The notes: generated by a model from the sequence alone, not told the origin. 64,000 nt of DNA from an uncultured Oscillospiraceae bacterium (GCA_900764755.1 CAAFPE010000102.1:12614-76613), one strand, 5' to 3'. Shown: positions 1 through 8,763, counted from the stretch's first letter. Made by a program: numbers and translations.

Positions 1-2
1 CA

Positions 3-125
3 TATCTCTATGAGTATCAGGAACTTGCCGGCCTGCTGTTCCAACGGCCCGGAGACCGGGCGGCGGAAGCCCCCCGCCGCATGGAGGACGCGGTATGCGA
101 TACCAGCGCCTTTGCAGAGAAGTGA
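3..125 (+). CDS. C-terminal end of an upstream protein (5' partial)
   Basis: An open frame runs in from the left edge and ends at TGA 123-125. It gives about 40 residues (starting YLYEYQELAGLLFQ and ending in DTSAFAEK) with codon use like the downstream genes. It lies 49 bp upstream of the next start in the same direction, so it may belong to the same operon. Too little is present to name a family. Confidence 0.5.
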   Translation, partial: YLYEYQELAGLLFQRPGDRAAEAPRRMEDAVCDTSAFAEK

Positions 126-174
126 CAGCCCCGGGGAGATGCCCGGCGGCAGAGACAGAAAGAGAGGAATCAAT

Positions 175-903
175 ATGACATCTACTTATCAAGCTTGGTT
201 AAACAAGGACAGGGAATGGAGCGGCGGCTATTGCAGCCGCACCCGCAAAAGTAGTCTCACAAAGGTCGTACCCCTGACCCTGCTGCTCACCGCCCTTGTG
301 CTCGGCGGCGTGGGGCTCCTGAGTGGCGGCGGTGTGCCGGGACTGGTGTCCGGGGCGCTTGGAGGGCTGGTGTTCGGTCTGATCTTCTGCGGCATTTATC
401 TGGCCATTCTGACGGCCAATCTCAGCCCCGCCCGCTACACCCGGAAGCTGGAGCAGAGCGTCCGGGAGTTCTCCATGGATGAGACGGAACGGGAACAGCT
501 GGGAAAGGAGATGCTGGCGGCGCTGGAGGATGACAAGGGAGTGGTCTCCTACCAGATGACGGGACCCAACTCCAAGGGCACCCCGGCCCGGGTGATCCTG
601 ACGCCCCACTATATCCTGCAGGAGGGCAGCACGCCCTATGCCGTGCTGATCCGGCTGAGCGACATCGCGGAGATCCGGACGGGCGCCGAGCGGAAGATCG
701 CGACCACGCGCGGGGGCAGCAGTAAGACCCACCACTATTTTACCCTCTATTCCATCGGCTTTTACCGGAAGGACCGCTTCGAACGGGGACTGGATGGAAA
801 CGATCTCCCGGACTGCGCCATGGGTTTCTTCCAGGAGGAACTGCGGGATGAGGTGGTGAAGCGGATGCAGGACGGCGGCCTCCGAGTCGTTTCCGCGGAA
901 TAA
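175..903 (+). CDS. Two-TM membrane protein of unknown function
   Basis: 242 residues from ATG 175, chosen because a GAGAGGAA ribosome binding site lies just upstream; the longer frame upstream has no such site. Hydrophobic segments at about residues 30-50 and 56-80 form a helical hairpin, followed by a soluble C-terminal domain (about 85-242) rich in beta-strand-like stretches, reminiscent of bacterial PH-like or YcxB-like domains, though I cannot assign it firmly. It heads the cluster of TPR-like paralogues and is 15 bp upstream of the first one, so it is probably cotranscribed. Role unknown; it could anchor or regulate the neighbouring repeat proteins at the membrane (inference). Confidence 0.75.
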   Translation: MTSTYQAWLNKDREWSGGYCSRTRKSSLTKVVPLTLLLTALVLGGVGLLSGGGVPGLVSGALGGLVFGLIFCGIYLAILTANLSPARYTRKLEQSVREFSMDETEREQLGKEMLAALEDDKGVVSYQMTGPNSKGTPARVILTPHYILQEGSTPYAVLIRLSDIAEIRTGAERKIATTRGGSSKTHHYFTLYSIGFYRKDRFERGLDGNDLPDCAMGFFQEELRDEVVKRMQDGGLRVVSAE

Positions 904-918
904 ACGAAGGGAGACTGT

Positions 919-2013
919 ATGGGAAAGAAGTTTTGCGGCGAGGAGTTGGAGGCGGCGATCAAGCGCCTCCCCCGGGGAAAGTTCCAGATGGACGCTTATT
1001 TGAACGCCATCCAGCAGGCGGATGCGGCCGGAGATCCCTACTGGCGGCTGATGTTCCGGTGTGACTACTGCTACGAGGCCACCTTCCGGGACGACCCGCC
1101 CAAGGCCATCCCGGTGGCGGCGGAGTTCTGTGCCCTTTTTGAAGAAAATGCGGAAGCGTTTATTGCGCGTTCCCCGGACGGCGCATCTGAGATGCATCTG
1201 ATGATTATGCAGATGGGTATTGACCCCATTGTATTTCTTCCCCAGATCCCTATAAAGCAGTGGGAAACGATGATGGCCGAATTTTATCGCTGGGTCAAGT
1301 ATTACCATATCGGCCTGCGCACCTACTGGTGGCAGATGGCCCGGTTCTGGCGGTATGTGGATCGGAAAAAGGCGTATGAGTATTTCCAAAAGTTCTGGAA
1401 GACCGGCCGGGACGGGCTCTCCGACTGCCGGACCTGTGAGCGCAGCTACGCCGTACAGATGGAACTGTTGATGGGAAACCGGGCGGCGGCGGACGAGTAT
1501 GCCAAGCCCATGGAACAGGGGCGTATGCGCTTCTGCCCGGATACACCCCATCTTTACTGGCTGGCCTATCTGGAATATGCTCTGGACCACGGGGACATGA
1601 AAGAGGCGGAGAAGCGCGCTAACGCCCTCTACCGCAAGGGAAACCGAGATAAGAGCGACCTGAGCTATATTGGAGCCATCCTGCGCTGCTGGGCCTATAC
1701 CGATCCGGAACGAGCTTTGGAACTGTTTGCAAAACGGCTGGAGTGGTCCATCGGGATGTGGGACCAGAAAAAGGTCTATGACTTCGATAAGGGGGCCTGC
1801 GTCCTGTTCCGGCGGCTGTCCAAGCATCAGCAGGCGGTACATCTGGATCTGCCCCATACGTTTCCTCTCTGGCGGGAGGATGGAGCGTACAGCACCAAGG
1901 AACTGGCCAACTGGTTTCGTGAGCAGGCAGAGACCATCAGCAGGCGCTTTGACGAACGCAACGGAAGTCACTGTTTTGGACACGATCTCGCGGTGACTTT
2001 GGCAAAGCGATAA
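919..2013 (+). CDS. TPR-like CxxC paralogue, copy 1
   Basis: 364 residues, helix-rich with an alternating pattern typical of TPR-like solenoids. Landmarks shared with the copy at 2040-3173 are a DDPPKAI motif near residue 55, LPQIP near 112, a C-x-x-C at C170/C173 inside DCRTCE, a WSIGMWDQKKVYDFDKGAC block and a C-terminal RRFDERNGSH. The two copies share near-identical DNA in the WDQKKV block. RBS GAAGGGAG precedes ATG 919. No signal peptide or TM segment, so cytoplasmic. I do not recognise a characterised family; the CxxC may bind metal or form a disulfide (inference). Confidence 0.85.
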   Translation: MGKKFCGEELEAAIKRLPRGKFQMDAYLNAIQQADAAGDPYWRLMFRCDYCYEATFRDDPPKAIPVAAEFCALFEENAEAFIARSPDGASEMHLMIMQMGIDPIVFLPQIPIKQWETMMAEFYRWVKYYHIGLRTYWWQMARFWRYVDRKKAYEYFQKFWKTGRDGLSDCRTCERSYAVQMELLMGNRAAADEYAKPMEQGRMRFCPDTPHLYWLAYLEYALDHGDMKEAEKRANALYRKGNRDKSDLSYIGAILRCWAYTDPERALELFAKRLEWSIGMWDQKKVYDFDKGACVLFRRLSKHQQAVHLDLPHTFPLWREDGAYSTKELANWFREQAETISRRFDERNGSHCFGHDLAVTLAKR

Positions 2014-2039
2014 GGTTTCGCGGTTATGGAGGGCACGAT

Positions 2040-3173
2040 ATGAGCAGTGAAGAAAAAGAAGCCGTTGATTTCGGTCAGTTGCGCCGGCTCATCGACAAGC
2101 TTCCCAAAGGGAAAGCCAGGATCGATGCGTATGCGGAAGCCATTCGATTGGCGGATAAGCTCCAAAACACAGACCGGCAACTGGAGTTCCGGTTCGGCTA
2201 TGCCAGTGAGATGTATTTTCAGGACGATCCTCCCAAATGCATCGGTGTTGCGGCAGAGTTTGGCTCTATCTTTGAGGCCGCGCCTCTTGAGATACGAAAA
2301 GATAAAGCTTGGATCGATGCCTATCTCATGATTACCCAGCTGGGTGTAGATGTGATGAAAAACCTGCCGCAGATCCCCATGCCCCAATACGAAGCGGCTT
2401 TAGAGCAGTACAATCAGCTCACTAAGCGCTATGGCATCGGCCGGCGCACCTATTTTTGGCAGATGTATGAGCGTTGGGAATATGCTGACCCAGAGCGGGC
2501 GCTGGAGTATATAGAACTTGCCATACAGACGCCGCCGGATGACCACTTTGGAAACTGCAACGCCTGCGAGCATTCCTGGGCTGCGGAGTTATACATCCGT
2601 CTCGGCAGACTGGAGGAGGCCCAGCGGTATGTTCAGCCCCTGGAGACCTATCGCTTCTCCCCGTGCGAGAATTCATTTCAGAATATCTGGGCCGCCTACC
2701 TGGAATCCGCTCTGGACCGGGGCGATCTGGAGGCCGCCGTCCCCCTGGCCCAAAAACTCTATAAGAAGGGCAACCGCAACCGGACCGACCTGCGCTTTCT
2801 TGGGCCCGTCCTGCGCTGCTGGGGCATGACCAATGTTGACCGGGGGCTATCCCTCTTTGCCAAGCGGCTGGAGTGGAGTATTGGGATGTGGGACCAGAAA
2901 AAGGTCTATGACTTCGATAAGGGGGCCTGCGTCCTCTTCCGGCGGCTGGCCGGAGTGCGGCAGACGGTAAAGCTGGAACTCCCCCAAGCGTTTCTATTGT
3001 GGCGGGAGGACGGGCGATACTCGGTGGAGGAGCTGGCGGACTGGTTCCAGACCCAGGCCGAGAGCATCGGCCGCCGCTTCGACCGCCGCAACAGCAGCCA
3101 TTATTTTGAGCAGGATCTGGAGGCAGCCTTGAAGCAATGTGACCTGTCACATTTCAGTACAAGCAATCTATAA
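2040..3173 (+). CDS. TPR-like CxxC paralogue, copy 2
   Basis: 377 residues, 26 bp after copy 1, with GGAGGG upstream of ATG 2040. It follows copy 1 over its whole length: GKARIDAYAEAI, DDPPKCIGVAAEF, LPQIPMPQ, the C-x-x-C in NCNACEHS, then the WSIGMWDQKKVYDFDKGAC block and RRFDRRNSSH. The most conserved parts lie C-terminal, whereas the N-terminal third diverges, suggesting that the C-terminal part contacts a shared partner and the N-terminal part a variable one (inference). Function unknown. Confidence 0.85.
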   Translation: MSSEEKEAVDFGQLRRLIDKLPKGKARIDAYAEAIRLADKLQNTDRQLEFRFGYASEMYFQDDPPKCIGVAAEFGSIFEAAPLEIRKDKAWIDAYLMITQLGVDVMKNLPQIPMPQYEAALEQYNQLTKRYGIGRRTYFWQMYERWEYADPERALEYIELAIQTPPDDHFGNCNACEHSWAAELYIRLGRLEEAQRYVQPLETYRFSPCENSFQNIWAAYLESALDRGDLEAAVPLAQKLYKKGNRNRTDLRFLGPVLRCWGMTNVDRGLSLFAKRLEWSIGMWDQKKVYDFDKGACVLFRRLAGVRQTVKLELPQAFLLWREDGRYSVEELADWFQTQAESIGRRFDRRNSSHYFEQDLEAALKQCDLSHFSTSNL

Positions 3174-3186
3174 TAGGCGGCAAGTC

Positions 3187-4245
3187 ATGGAACGAAAGGT
3201 GGTGGATAATATGGATGAAACCAGGTTTCGGCTGGTGGTGCAGGAGGTCAAGGCTCTGAAAGGCCCCTGCGCTGCTGTGATGGGCGTTGTGGAGGGAGGC
3301 AGCATCTCGGTGGATGATTATATGTGCCTGAACACCTCCGGCGGAAAGACGATCAAAGCGCGGGTGGAGGGCATCATGGCCGCGTTCCGTCTGGAACTGC
3401 GCACCGCCCAGCCGGGGAAGGCCGTGTGGCTGATGCTCCGGGGCCGCAGAGCAAAGCAGATCCGAAGGGGTGATGTTCTGGAACCGCCTGCAACTGGGCG
3501 GCGCAGGCATTCCACAACCATCGAGGTCCTCACCGTGATCCTCAGCATCCTGCTGATCGCTAATCTGATCAATATTGTGATCAGTCTGGCTATGGGGTGG
3601 AAGGACAATATATCCGCTCTTCTGCGTTACTCCCTGATCCTTGCGGCAATCAAGATCCCCATGTTTTTGGCGGTTACCGGATGGGATTTTCTCTCCAGAT
3701 GGCGATGGAAGAAAAAGCTGAGGCGGGACGATTGGGACACGGATTTTCAGGTGCTGAAATGTACGTCCGAAGCCTATCAGTTTCTCATTCTCCCTGCCGC
3801 GCTGACGGCGGCTATGGGGGTACTGCTTTATCAGTGGGCTGTTGACAAGCCGCATACGCTGCTGACCTTTTGGCGCAGCGGTGGGTTGAATAAGTATCTT
3901 TGGATACTGAGCGGGATTAACCTCCTGCTCATCGGCTGCTTTCTGCACTCCAGCTGGAGGAAGGTATTTTACTCCCGGAATTTGCTTCGGGTGGTCAGCT
4001 TTGGGATGGCCCGCGACGTCCCGTGGACACAGGTGCGCTCCCTCCACCTCATTCAAGATAAAAGGAGGACCCGAATGATCCTGGAGACAGCGGAGAAGAG
4101 AATCACCCTCCGCTCTGATACGCTGACCGACGGATGGGGCGATTTTGTGGACTTCGCGCTGACGGCAGCGAGAGAACGCAATATCTCATACAAGTTTCAG
4201 CAGGTGCAGAGCGCAAAGCGCACGAGGCGCTCCAAACGGGAGTAG
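3187..4245 (+). CDS. Membrane protein with N-terminal EF-Tu domain 2-like barrel
   Basis: 352 residues from ATG 3187 (AGGCGG six bases upstream); ATG 3211 with AAAGGTGG is an equally good alternative. Residues about 10-100 (FRLVVQEVKALKGPCAAVMG, VEGGSI, V-x-DY, LRGR) have the spacing of the beta-barrel domain 2 of translation GTPases, without any GTPase domain. Then come four hydrophobic segments (about 112-135, 145-167, 200-220 and 232-255) and a C-terminal part (about 265-345, with VPWTQVRSLHL and ITLRSDTLTDGW) like a bacterial PH-type or YcxB-like domain. It sits between the two pairs of TPR-like paralogues. Function unknown. Confidence 0.75.
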   Translation: MERKVVDNMDETRFRLVVQEVKALKGPCAAVMGVVEGGSISVDDYMCLNTSGGKTIKARVEGIMAAFRLELRTAQPGKAVWLMLRGRRAKQIRRGDVLEPPATGRRRHSTTIEVLTVILSILLIANLINIVISLAMGWKDNISALLRYSLILAAIKIPMFLAVTGWDFLSRWRWKKKLRRDDWDTDFQVLKCTSEAYQFLILPAALTAAMGVLLYQWAVDKPHTLLTFWRSGGLNKYLWILSGINLLLIGCFLHSSWRKVFYSRNLLRVVSFGMARDVPWTQVRSLHLIQDKRRTRMILETAEKRITLRSDTLTDGWGDFVDFALTAARERNISYKFQQVQSAKRTRRSKRE

Positions 4246-4305
4246 AACGGCTTCGAGGCTGCAATGCAGCCTGCCGGATAGGCCAACAGAAGGAGGAACC
4301 TTAAT

Positions 4306-5388
4306 ATGACAGAGGAACAGCTTACCTTAGACCAGATGCAAAAGGAACTTCGTGAGATGCCGTCCTCTCCCCAGCGTTTAAGGCTCTGCCAGGAATTTGT
4401 GGCTCTGGCCGACCGGGAACAGGCGCGGGCTCAGCAGATCAGCGGCCGGTATGATCTGGCCTGGGCTTATGCTACCGCGGGCGACCCAGCGAAAGCGCTG
4501 CCGGTGTGTGCGGAATTTCTTCAGATGCAGAAGGAGACACCCAACACCAGCGGGAAGCCCCATTGGGAGGCGGTGCTGGCGGTCAATATCGCGTGTCTGG
4601 CCTGCGACCTGGCCTGTGATCTGCCCCAGATTCCGTTGGAGCAGTGCGATGCCCTGCTCATGGAATTCCGGCGGCAGGTGCGGACCCACGGCATAGGCGA
4701 GCGCCTGTGGCAGTCCTATGCGGGGAAGGTGGCGGCCATGACCGGGGACCTGCGGGGGCTGGCGGACCATCTCAGCCGCTTCCAGGCGGCCCCCCGGGAC
4801 GACACCTCCGACTGCGAGGTGTGTGAGGCCGGGCTGACGGCGAGATTTATGCTGGCCCTGGGCCGGAAGGACGAGGCCATCAACATCGCTGTGGAACTGT
4901 TGAAGCAGGGCAAGTACTGCGGCGAGGAGCCATGGACACTTCTTGCCATCCTGACGGAGGACGCCCTGAACCGCCGGGACTTGGACGCCGCCGAGCGCTA
5001 TGCCACAACCATGCTCATCCAGCCCGTCGAGCGGCCTGCGGACCTGCGCCGGGCGGGCACGCTGCTTCGGATGGAGGCGGCCTTCGGCGCGGGAGAGGAC
5101 GGGATCAAACTGCTGACAAAGTGCCTGCCCTGGTCAGAGAACCTCTGGGACCAGCGGCTGCTGTTCTATTTCTATCTGGGGGCGGCGGATTTCTGCCATG
5201 CTCACAGCGCGCAGCACACTGAGATCAAACTCCCTTCGGTTCCCGGCCTCACGGACTGCCCCAAAAACGGCCTGTATGACTGCGCCGTCCTGGCCCAGTG
5301 GTTCTGGGACCAGGCGGAGAAGATCGGTGAACGCTTCGACCGGCGCAATGGTTGTCCCAATTACGGGAAACAGCTGCGGGCGGTGTGA
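4306..5388 (+). CDS. TPR-like CxxC paralogue, copy 3
   Basis: 360 residues with a strong AAGGAGGAA site before ATG 4306. It belongs to the same family as copies 1 and 2 (PSSPQRLRLCQEFVALAD, DPAKALPVCAEF, LPQIPLEQC, the C-x-x-C in DCEVCEAG, ERFDRRNGCPNYG) but forms a second subfamily with the copy at 5830-7002, recognisable by the LLFYFYLGAADFCHAHS block and an AQWFWDQAEKIGERF tail. Helical repeat architecture, cytoplasmic, no catalytic motif apparent. Function unknown. Confidence 0.85.
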   Translation: MTEEQLTLDQMQKELREMPSSPQRLRLCQEFVALADREQARAQQISGRYDLAWAYATAGDPAKALPVCAEFLQMQKETPNTSGKPHWEAVLAVNIACLACDLACDLPQIPLEQCDALLMEFRRQVRTHGIGERLWQSYAGKVAAMTGDLRGLADHLSRFQAAPRDDTSDCEVCEAGLTARFMLALGRKDEAINIAVELLKQGKYCGEEPWTLLAILTEDALNRRDLDAAERYATTMLIQPVERPADLRRAGTLLRMEAAFGAGEDGIKLLTKCLPWSENLWDQRLLFYFYLGAADFCHAHSAQHTEIKLPSVPGLTDCPKNGLYDCAVLAQWFWDQAEKIGERFDRRNGCPNYGKQLRAV

Positions 5389-5416
5389 AGGAGCTGAGCG
5401 GAAAGGAAAAGGTTTC

Positions 5417-5761
5417 ATGTTCGATTTACTAAACAAATTGAGTACCATTCATTTTGCAGAATTAGATGCAGATGAGATCTTAGACAAAAGAGAGATGGAT
5501 TCATTTGACAGTGAGTGGGTGCGGGTTTATCAAGCTGTTGAAGATCAGAAGAGAGATCAAAACATTGATGATACCAAAGAGATCCGGGAAAAAGCATTTA
5601 TGATCGTTTACCAGCAATCAGGCTGCGGCGAGCTAGCAGAATATATTTCAAATGATTTTGGACTCATTGCGGACAGCAAATTGCTGAGCTATTCGGATAT
5701 ATGGTTGAATAAACTCATTGCCTGCTATGAAAAAGCGATCATTCCGTGCGGCAAGTTATAA
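5417..5761 (+). CDS. Small acidic protein, unknown
   Basis: 114 residues from ATG 5417, preceded by GGAAAGGAAAAGG. The gene is clearly more AT-rich than its neighbours and sits between the two subfamily-2 paralogues. The protein is acidic and helical (LDADEILDKREMD, WVRVYQAVEDQK), without signal peptide or TM segment. The size, the different base composition and the position inside a paralogue cluster are what is often seen for immunity proteins or transferred small genes, but I recognise no family, so this is only a suggestion. Confidence 0.65.
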   Translation: MFDLLNKLSTIHFAELDADEILDKREMDSFDSEWVRVYQAVEDQKRDQNIDDTKEIREKAFMIVYQQSGCGELAEYISNDFGLIADSKLLSYSDIWLNKLIACYEKAIIPCGKL

Positions 5762-5829
5762 AAATACACGGAGCAACTTCCTATTTGTCACAGCGGATAT
5801 AAATTATAATGAAAACGGAGGAAACAGAT

Positions 5830-7002
5830 ATGGGTTATCAAGACGAAGACGAACTGAGCGAGGAAGGCTTTCTAGAGATGCTGGCGGATTACGACAAGCT
5901 GGGCAAGCTGAAGGAGCAGTACAGGGAGCTCCCCCATTCGCCCCAGCGGGTGGAGCTCTGCCGGGAGGCCGTGGCTGTGGCGGACCGGCTGGAGGAGCCA
6001 ACAGAGCAGATGATCGGCCGCTTTGACCTGGCCTATGCCTACATATTTGGAGACGATCCGGCCAAGGCCCTGCCGGTGTGCGCGGAGTTTATGCGGCTCC
6101 ATCAGGAAAATCCCGGCGAGCTGGGCGAGGCTGAGGGAGACGCCGTCATTTCGGTGGCCATGCTGGCCAGTTCCATCGCCCGCCGCCTGCCCCAGATCCC
6201 GTTGGAGCAGTGCAAAACCCTGCTGGCGGAGTTCCGGGATCAGGTCCGGGCCTATGGCCTGGGAGAGCGGCTGTGGCAGTGTCACGCCGGGGAATTTGCC
6301 ATGATGACCGGGGATCTGACCGCACTGGAGGAGCATCTGGAGCGATTCCAGGCGGCGGAGCGGGACGATGTATCCGACTGCGCGGTGTGTGAGACGTGTG
6401 CAATGGCGGAATATCTGCTGGCTTTGGACCGCAGAGCGGAGGCCGTCGGCATTGTGGAGGGGCTTCTGCAAAAGAAGGAGTTCTGCGAGGAGCAGCCCTG
6501 GAAGCTCCTGTCCATCCTCACCGATGACGCGCTGGAGCGGAACGATCTCCAGGAGGCGGAGCGTTTTTCTGTCGCCATGGTGATCCAGCCCATCAAAACT
6601 GCCGCGGACCTGCGCCGGGTGGGCACCCTGCTGCGGATGAACGGCTCTTCCGGAGATTGGAAGGACGGGCTGAAGCTTTTGAAAAAGAGCCTGCCCTGGA
6701 CAAACAATTTCTGGGATCAGGAACTGCTGTTCTATTTCTATCTGGGGGCAGCCAGCTTCTGCCAGGCTCACAGCCCACGGCACCCGGAAATCAAGCTGCC
6801 CCCTGTGCCTGGCTTTGCCGACTGCCCGGCAGACGGCGTATATGACTGCGCCGCCCTGGCCCGGTGGTTCTGGAAGCGGGCGGAGGAGATCGGCGGGCGG
6901 TTTGACCGCCGCAACGGCTGCCCCAATTACCGGGAGCGGCTCAAGCGGCTGCTGAATCATTCTCTCAAAAAAGAGGAGTGGGATATGGGAGTGAGGGAAT
7001 AG
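5830..7002 (+). CDS. TPR-like CxxC paralogue, copy 4
   Basis: 390 residues from ATG 5830, chosen over ATG 5809 because GGAGG at 5817-5821 is correctly spaced only for the former. It matches copy 3 closely (SPQRVELCREAVAVADRL, GDDPAKALPVCAEFM, LPQIPLEQCKTLLAEF, the C-x-x-C in DCAVCETC, LLFYFYLGAASFCQAHS, GGRFDRRNGCPNY) with an extra N-terminal acidic stretch and a short C-terminal extension. It is the last member of the array; the coding strand changes after it. Confidence 0.85.
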   Translation: MGYQDEDELSEEGFLEMLADYDKLGKLKEQYRELPHSPQRVELCREAVAVADRLEEPTEQMIGRFDLAYAYIFGDDPAKALPVCAEFMRLHQENPGELGEAEGDAVISVAMLASSIARRLPQIPLEQCKTLLAEFRDQVRAYGLGERLWQCHAGEFAMMTGDLTALEEHLERFQAAERDDVSDCAVCETCAMAEYLLALDRRAEAVGIVEGLLQKKEFCEEQPWKLLSILTDDALERNDLQEAERFSVAMVIQPIKTAADLRRVGTLLRMNGSSGDWKDGLKLLKKSLPWTNNFWDQELLFYFYLGAASFCQAHSPRHPEIKLPPVPGFADCPADGVYDCAALARWFWKRAEEIGGRFDRRNGCPNYRERLKRLLNHSLKKEEWDMGVRE

Positions 7003-7043
7003 ACTCCGTAAGAAGCCGGCAGTCAGCTGGTAATGGAGGCGTC

Positions 7044-7261
7044 CTAAACGGCAGCCGCCGGGGACTTCTCAATGCTATCCTCTGCCTTCTTGGCGGACTT
7101 CTTCAGATTTATGAGATTTCCTCTATGCTGCCGCGCACCAAATCCTTAAGCTGACCCTTGGGGACTTCCTCATTTCGCGGTACAATCTTTTCGGATATGG
7201 TTTGCTGTCTCCTTTCGAATGGTGTGTCGCGGCTCCATTCTATCAGAGAGCTGCAAACCAT
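7044..7261 (-). pseudogene. Decayed IS256/mutator-type transposase remnant
   Basis: Read on the minus strand from 7261, a 50-codon frame contains IVPRNEEVPKGQLKDLVRGS, which matches the typical N-terminus of clostridial IS256-family transposases. After a stop at 7109-7111, the next frame gives NLKKSAKKAEDSIE, resembling a conserved stretch near the C-terminus of the same proteins (KxKxAAKKVEDxIEET). The whole DDE catalytic core between them is missing, so this is an internally deleted, frameshifted relic. The flanking 7262-7460 holds no gene I can support; it may contain the element end. The family assignment rests on remembered motifs. Confidence 0.65.
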
Positions 7262-7460
7262 GTCTTTTCATTTGTGAAACTCTATGACGACCTCAGCACG
7301 CCGTCCTTCGCCGGGTTTCTTGGATCGTCCCTGCAAGGGTAAATTAAATCGTGTGATATACAGACCGGGCCCACAGCCCCAGGGTCGTTCCCATCCCATT
7401 GGGATCTGACAGGGGCTTTTGAAACGCCGTAGGGGCGGGGCCGCACCCCCAGCGCAGAAG

Positions 7461-7494
7461 AAAAAACCGGCCGCCTGATGGCGGCCGGTTTTTT
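7461..7494 (-). terminator. Bidirectional hairpin terminator after asnA
   Basis: The stem ACCGGCCGCC / GGCGGCCGGT with a TGAT loop is flanked by A-runs on the left and T-runs on the right, so it works as an intrinsic terminator in either direction. It lies 18 bp beyond the asnA stop codon on the minus strand. Confidence 0.85.
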
Positions 7495-7511
7495 GACCGG
7501 AGGAACAGAGA

Positions 7512-8525
7512 TCAGAGGAGCATGACCCCGGCGGCGTCGCAGGCGGTGAGGGAGCTGTCATCCCAGAGGGACACCTGCACCTCGCCGATGTGGGACTTGC
7601 CCAGAAGCAGCATGGAGACCCGGGACTGGCCGATGCCGCCGCCCATGGTTAGGGGCAGCTGGCCCTCCAGGAGCATCTTATGGAAGGGGAGTTCCCGGCG
7701 GTCGTCACAGCCGGCCAGGGTGAGCTGGCGGTCCAGGGACTCGGGGCTGACGCGGATCCCCATGGAGGAGAGCTCTACTGCGTGGCCGTTGACGCTGTCC
7801 CAGCAGAGCAGGTCGCCGTTGAGGCTCCAGTCGTCATAGTCGGGGGCACGGCCGTCATGGGGCTTGCCGGAGCGCAGCTTGCCGCCGATGCCGATGAGGA
7901 AGGTGGCAGGATGCTCCCGGACAAAGGCGTTCTCCCGCTCCTTGGCGGTGAAGTCGGGATACAGATCCTCCAGCTCCTGAGAGGTGACGAAGGTCACCTC
8001 ACTGGGCAGTTCCGGCAAAACGGACAGCTGGGGGAACACGGAGCGCAGGAAGGCCTGGGTGTCCCGCAGTGCACCCACGATAGACCGGACGGTGTCCTTC
8101 AGATAGTCCAGGTTGCGGTCCTCAGCAGTGATGATCTTCTCCCAGTCCCACTGGTCTACATAGGCTGAGTGGAGGTTGTCCAGATCCTCGTCCCGGCGGA
8201 TGGCGTTCATATCGGTGTACAGGCCCTCGCCGGGGTGGAACTGATAGCGCTTCAGGGCCAGGCGCTTCCACTTGGCCAGGGAGTGGACCACCACGGCGGT
8301 GTCGGACACGCCGCGGATGTCAAAGGCGACGGGGCGCTCCACACCGTTCAGGTCGTCGTTCAGGCCGGAGGACTTGGCCACGAACAGGGGGGCGGAGACC
8401 CGGTGGAGACGGAGGGCGCCGCTGAGGCGGTCCTCAAACAGGCGGTGGAGCAGGCCGATGGCCTTTTGCGTCTCATAAATATTGAGCAGGGGGGTGTACC
8501 CCTGAGGGATGCGGGAATGGTCCAT
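7512..8525 (-). CDS. asnA: Aspartate-ammonia ligase (AsnA)
   Basis: 337 residues, the usual length for AsnA, which makes asparagine from aspartate, ammonia and ATP with release of AMP and pyrophosphate in the cytosol; it is related to class II aminoacyl-tRNA synthetases. Diagnostic stretches include the N-terminal YTPLLNIYETQKAIG, VSAPLFV with SSGLNDDLNG, RPVAFDI, YVDQWDWEK and the C-terminal GGGIGQSRVSMLLL. AAGGAG lies upstream of ATG 8525. It is a single gene with its own terminator. The upstream region does not show a convincing T-box. Confidence 0.95.
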   Translation of the reverse strand: MDHSRIPQGYTPLLNIYETQKAIGLLHRLFEDRLSGALRLHRVSAPLFVAKSSGLNDDLNGVERPVAFDIRGVSDTAVVVHSLAKWKRLALKRYQFHPGEGLYTDMNAIRRDEDLDNLHSAYVDQWDWEKIITAEDRNLDYLKDTVRSIVGALRDTQAFLRSVFPQLSVLPELPSEVTFVTSQELEDLYPDFTAKERENAFVREHPATFLIGIGGKLRSGKPHDGRAPDYDDWSLNGDLLCWDSVNGHAVELSSMGIRVSPESLDRQLTLAGCDDRRELPFHKMLLEGQLPLTMGGGIGQSRVSMLLLGKSHIGEVQVSLWDDSSLTACDAAGVMLL

Positions 8526-8672
8526 AACAGAATACTCCTTTTCTTGTGAGCTTGGAACATCCGGGCGGATGGCCCATATTGAATATTAAAAGCAGGAATT
8601 GCAGTTACGGAGGGTATTATACTGAATTTTTCGGAAAAAGGCAACGGACAGACGGGAATTTCCCGGGAGGTC

Positions 8673-8701
8673 TTGCGGATTTTGGCACTGTGTGCTAAAA
8701 T
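8673..8701 (+). promoter_or_regulatory. Sigma-A type promoter for the RNHCP leader transcript
   Basis: TTGCGG (8673-8678), a 17-bp spacer and TAAAAT (8696-8701) point toward the leader peptide and the RNHCP gene. The transcript would carry an untranslated leader of about 165 nt before the main start. Sequence match only. Confidence 0.5.
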
Positions 8702-8763
8702 TCACCTGCCGCGGACCCGCGCGGACGAAAAATATGGAAAGAATGATCAGAAGGAGAATCGCT

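Noticed and set aside
199..1983. 594-codon minus-strand frame opposite the first genes
   Set aside because: Shadow of the GC-rich plus-strand genes; no ribosome binding site, no domain, and low-complexity composition typical of antisense frames.
8526..8640. Possible T-box riboswitch upstream of asnA
   Set aside because: No T-box consensus, specifier loop or terminator could be found on the minus strand in the short region before the start.
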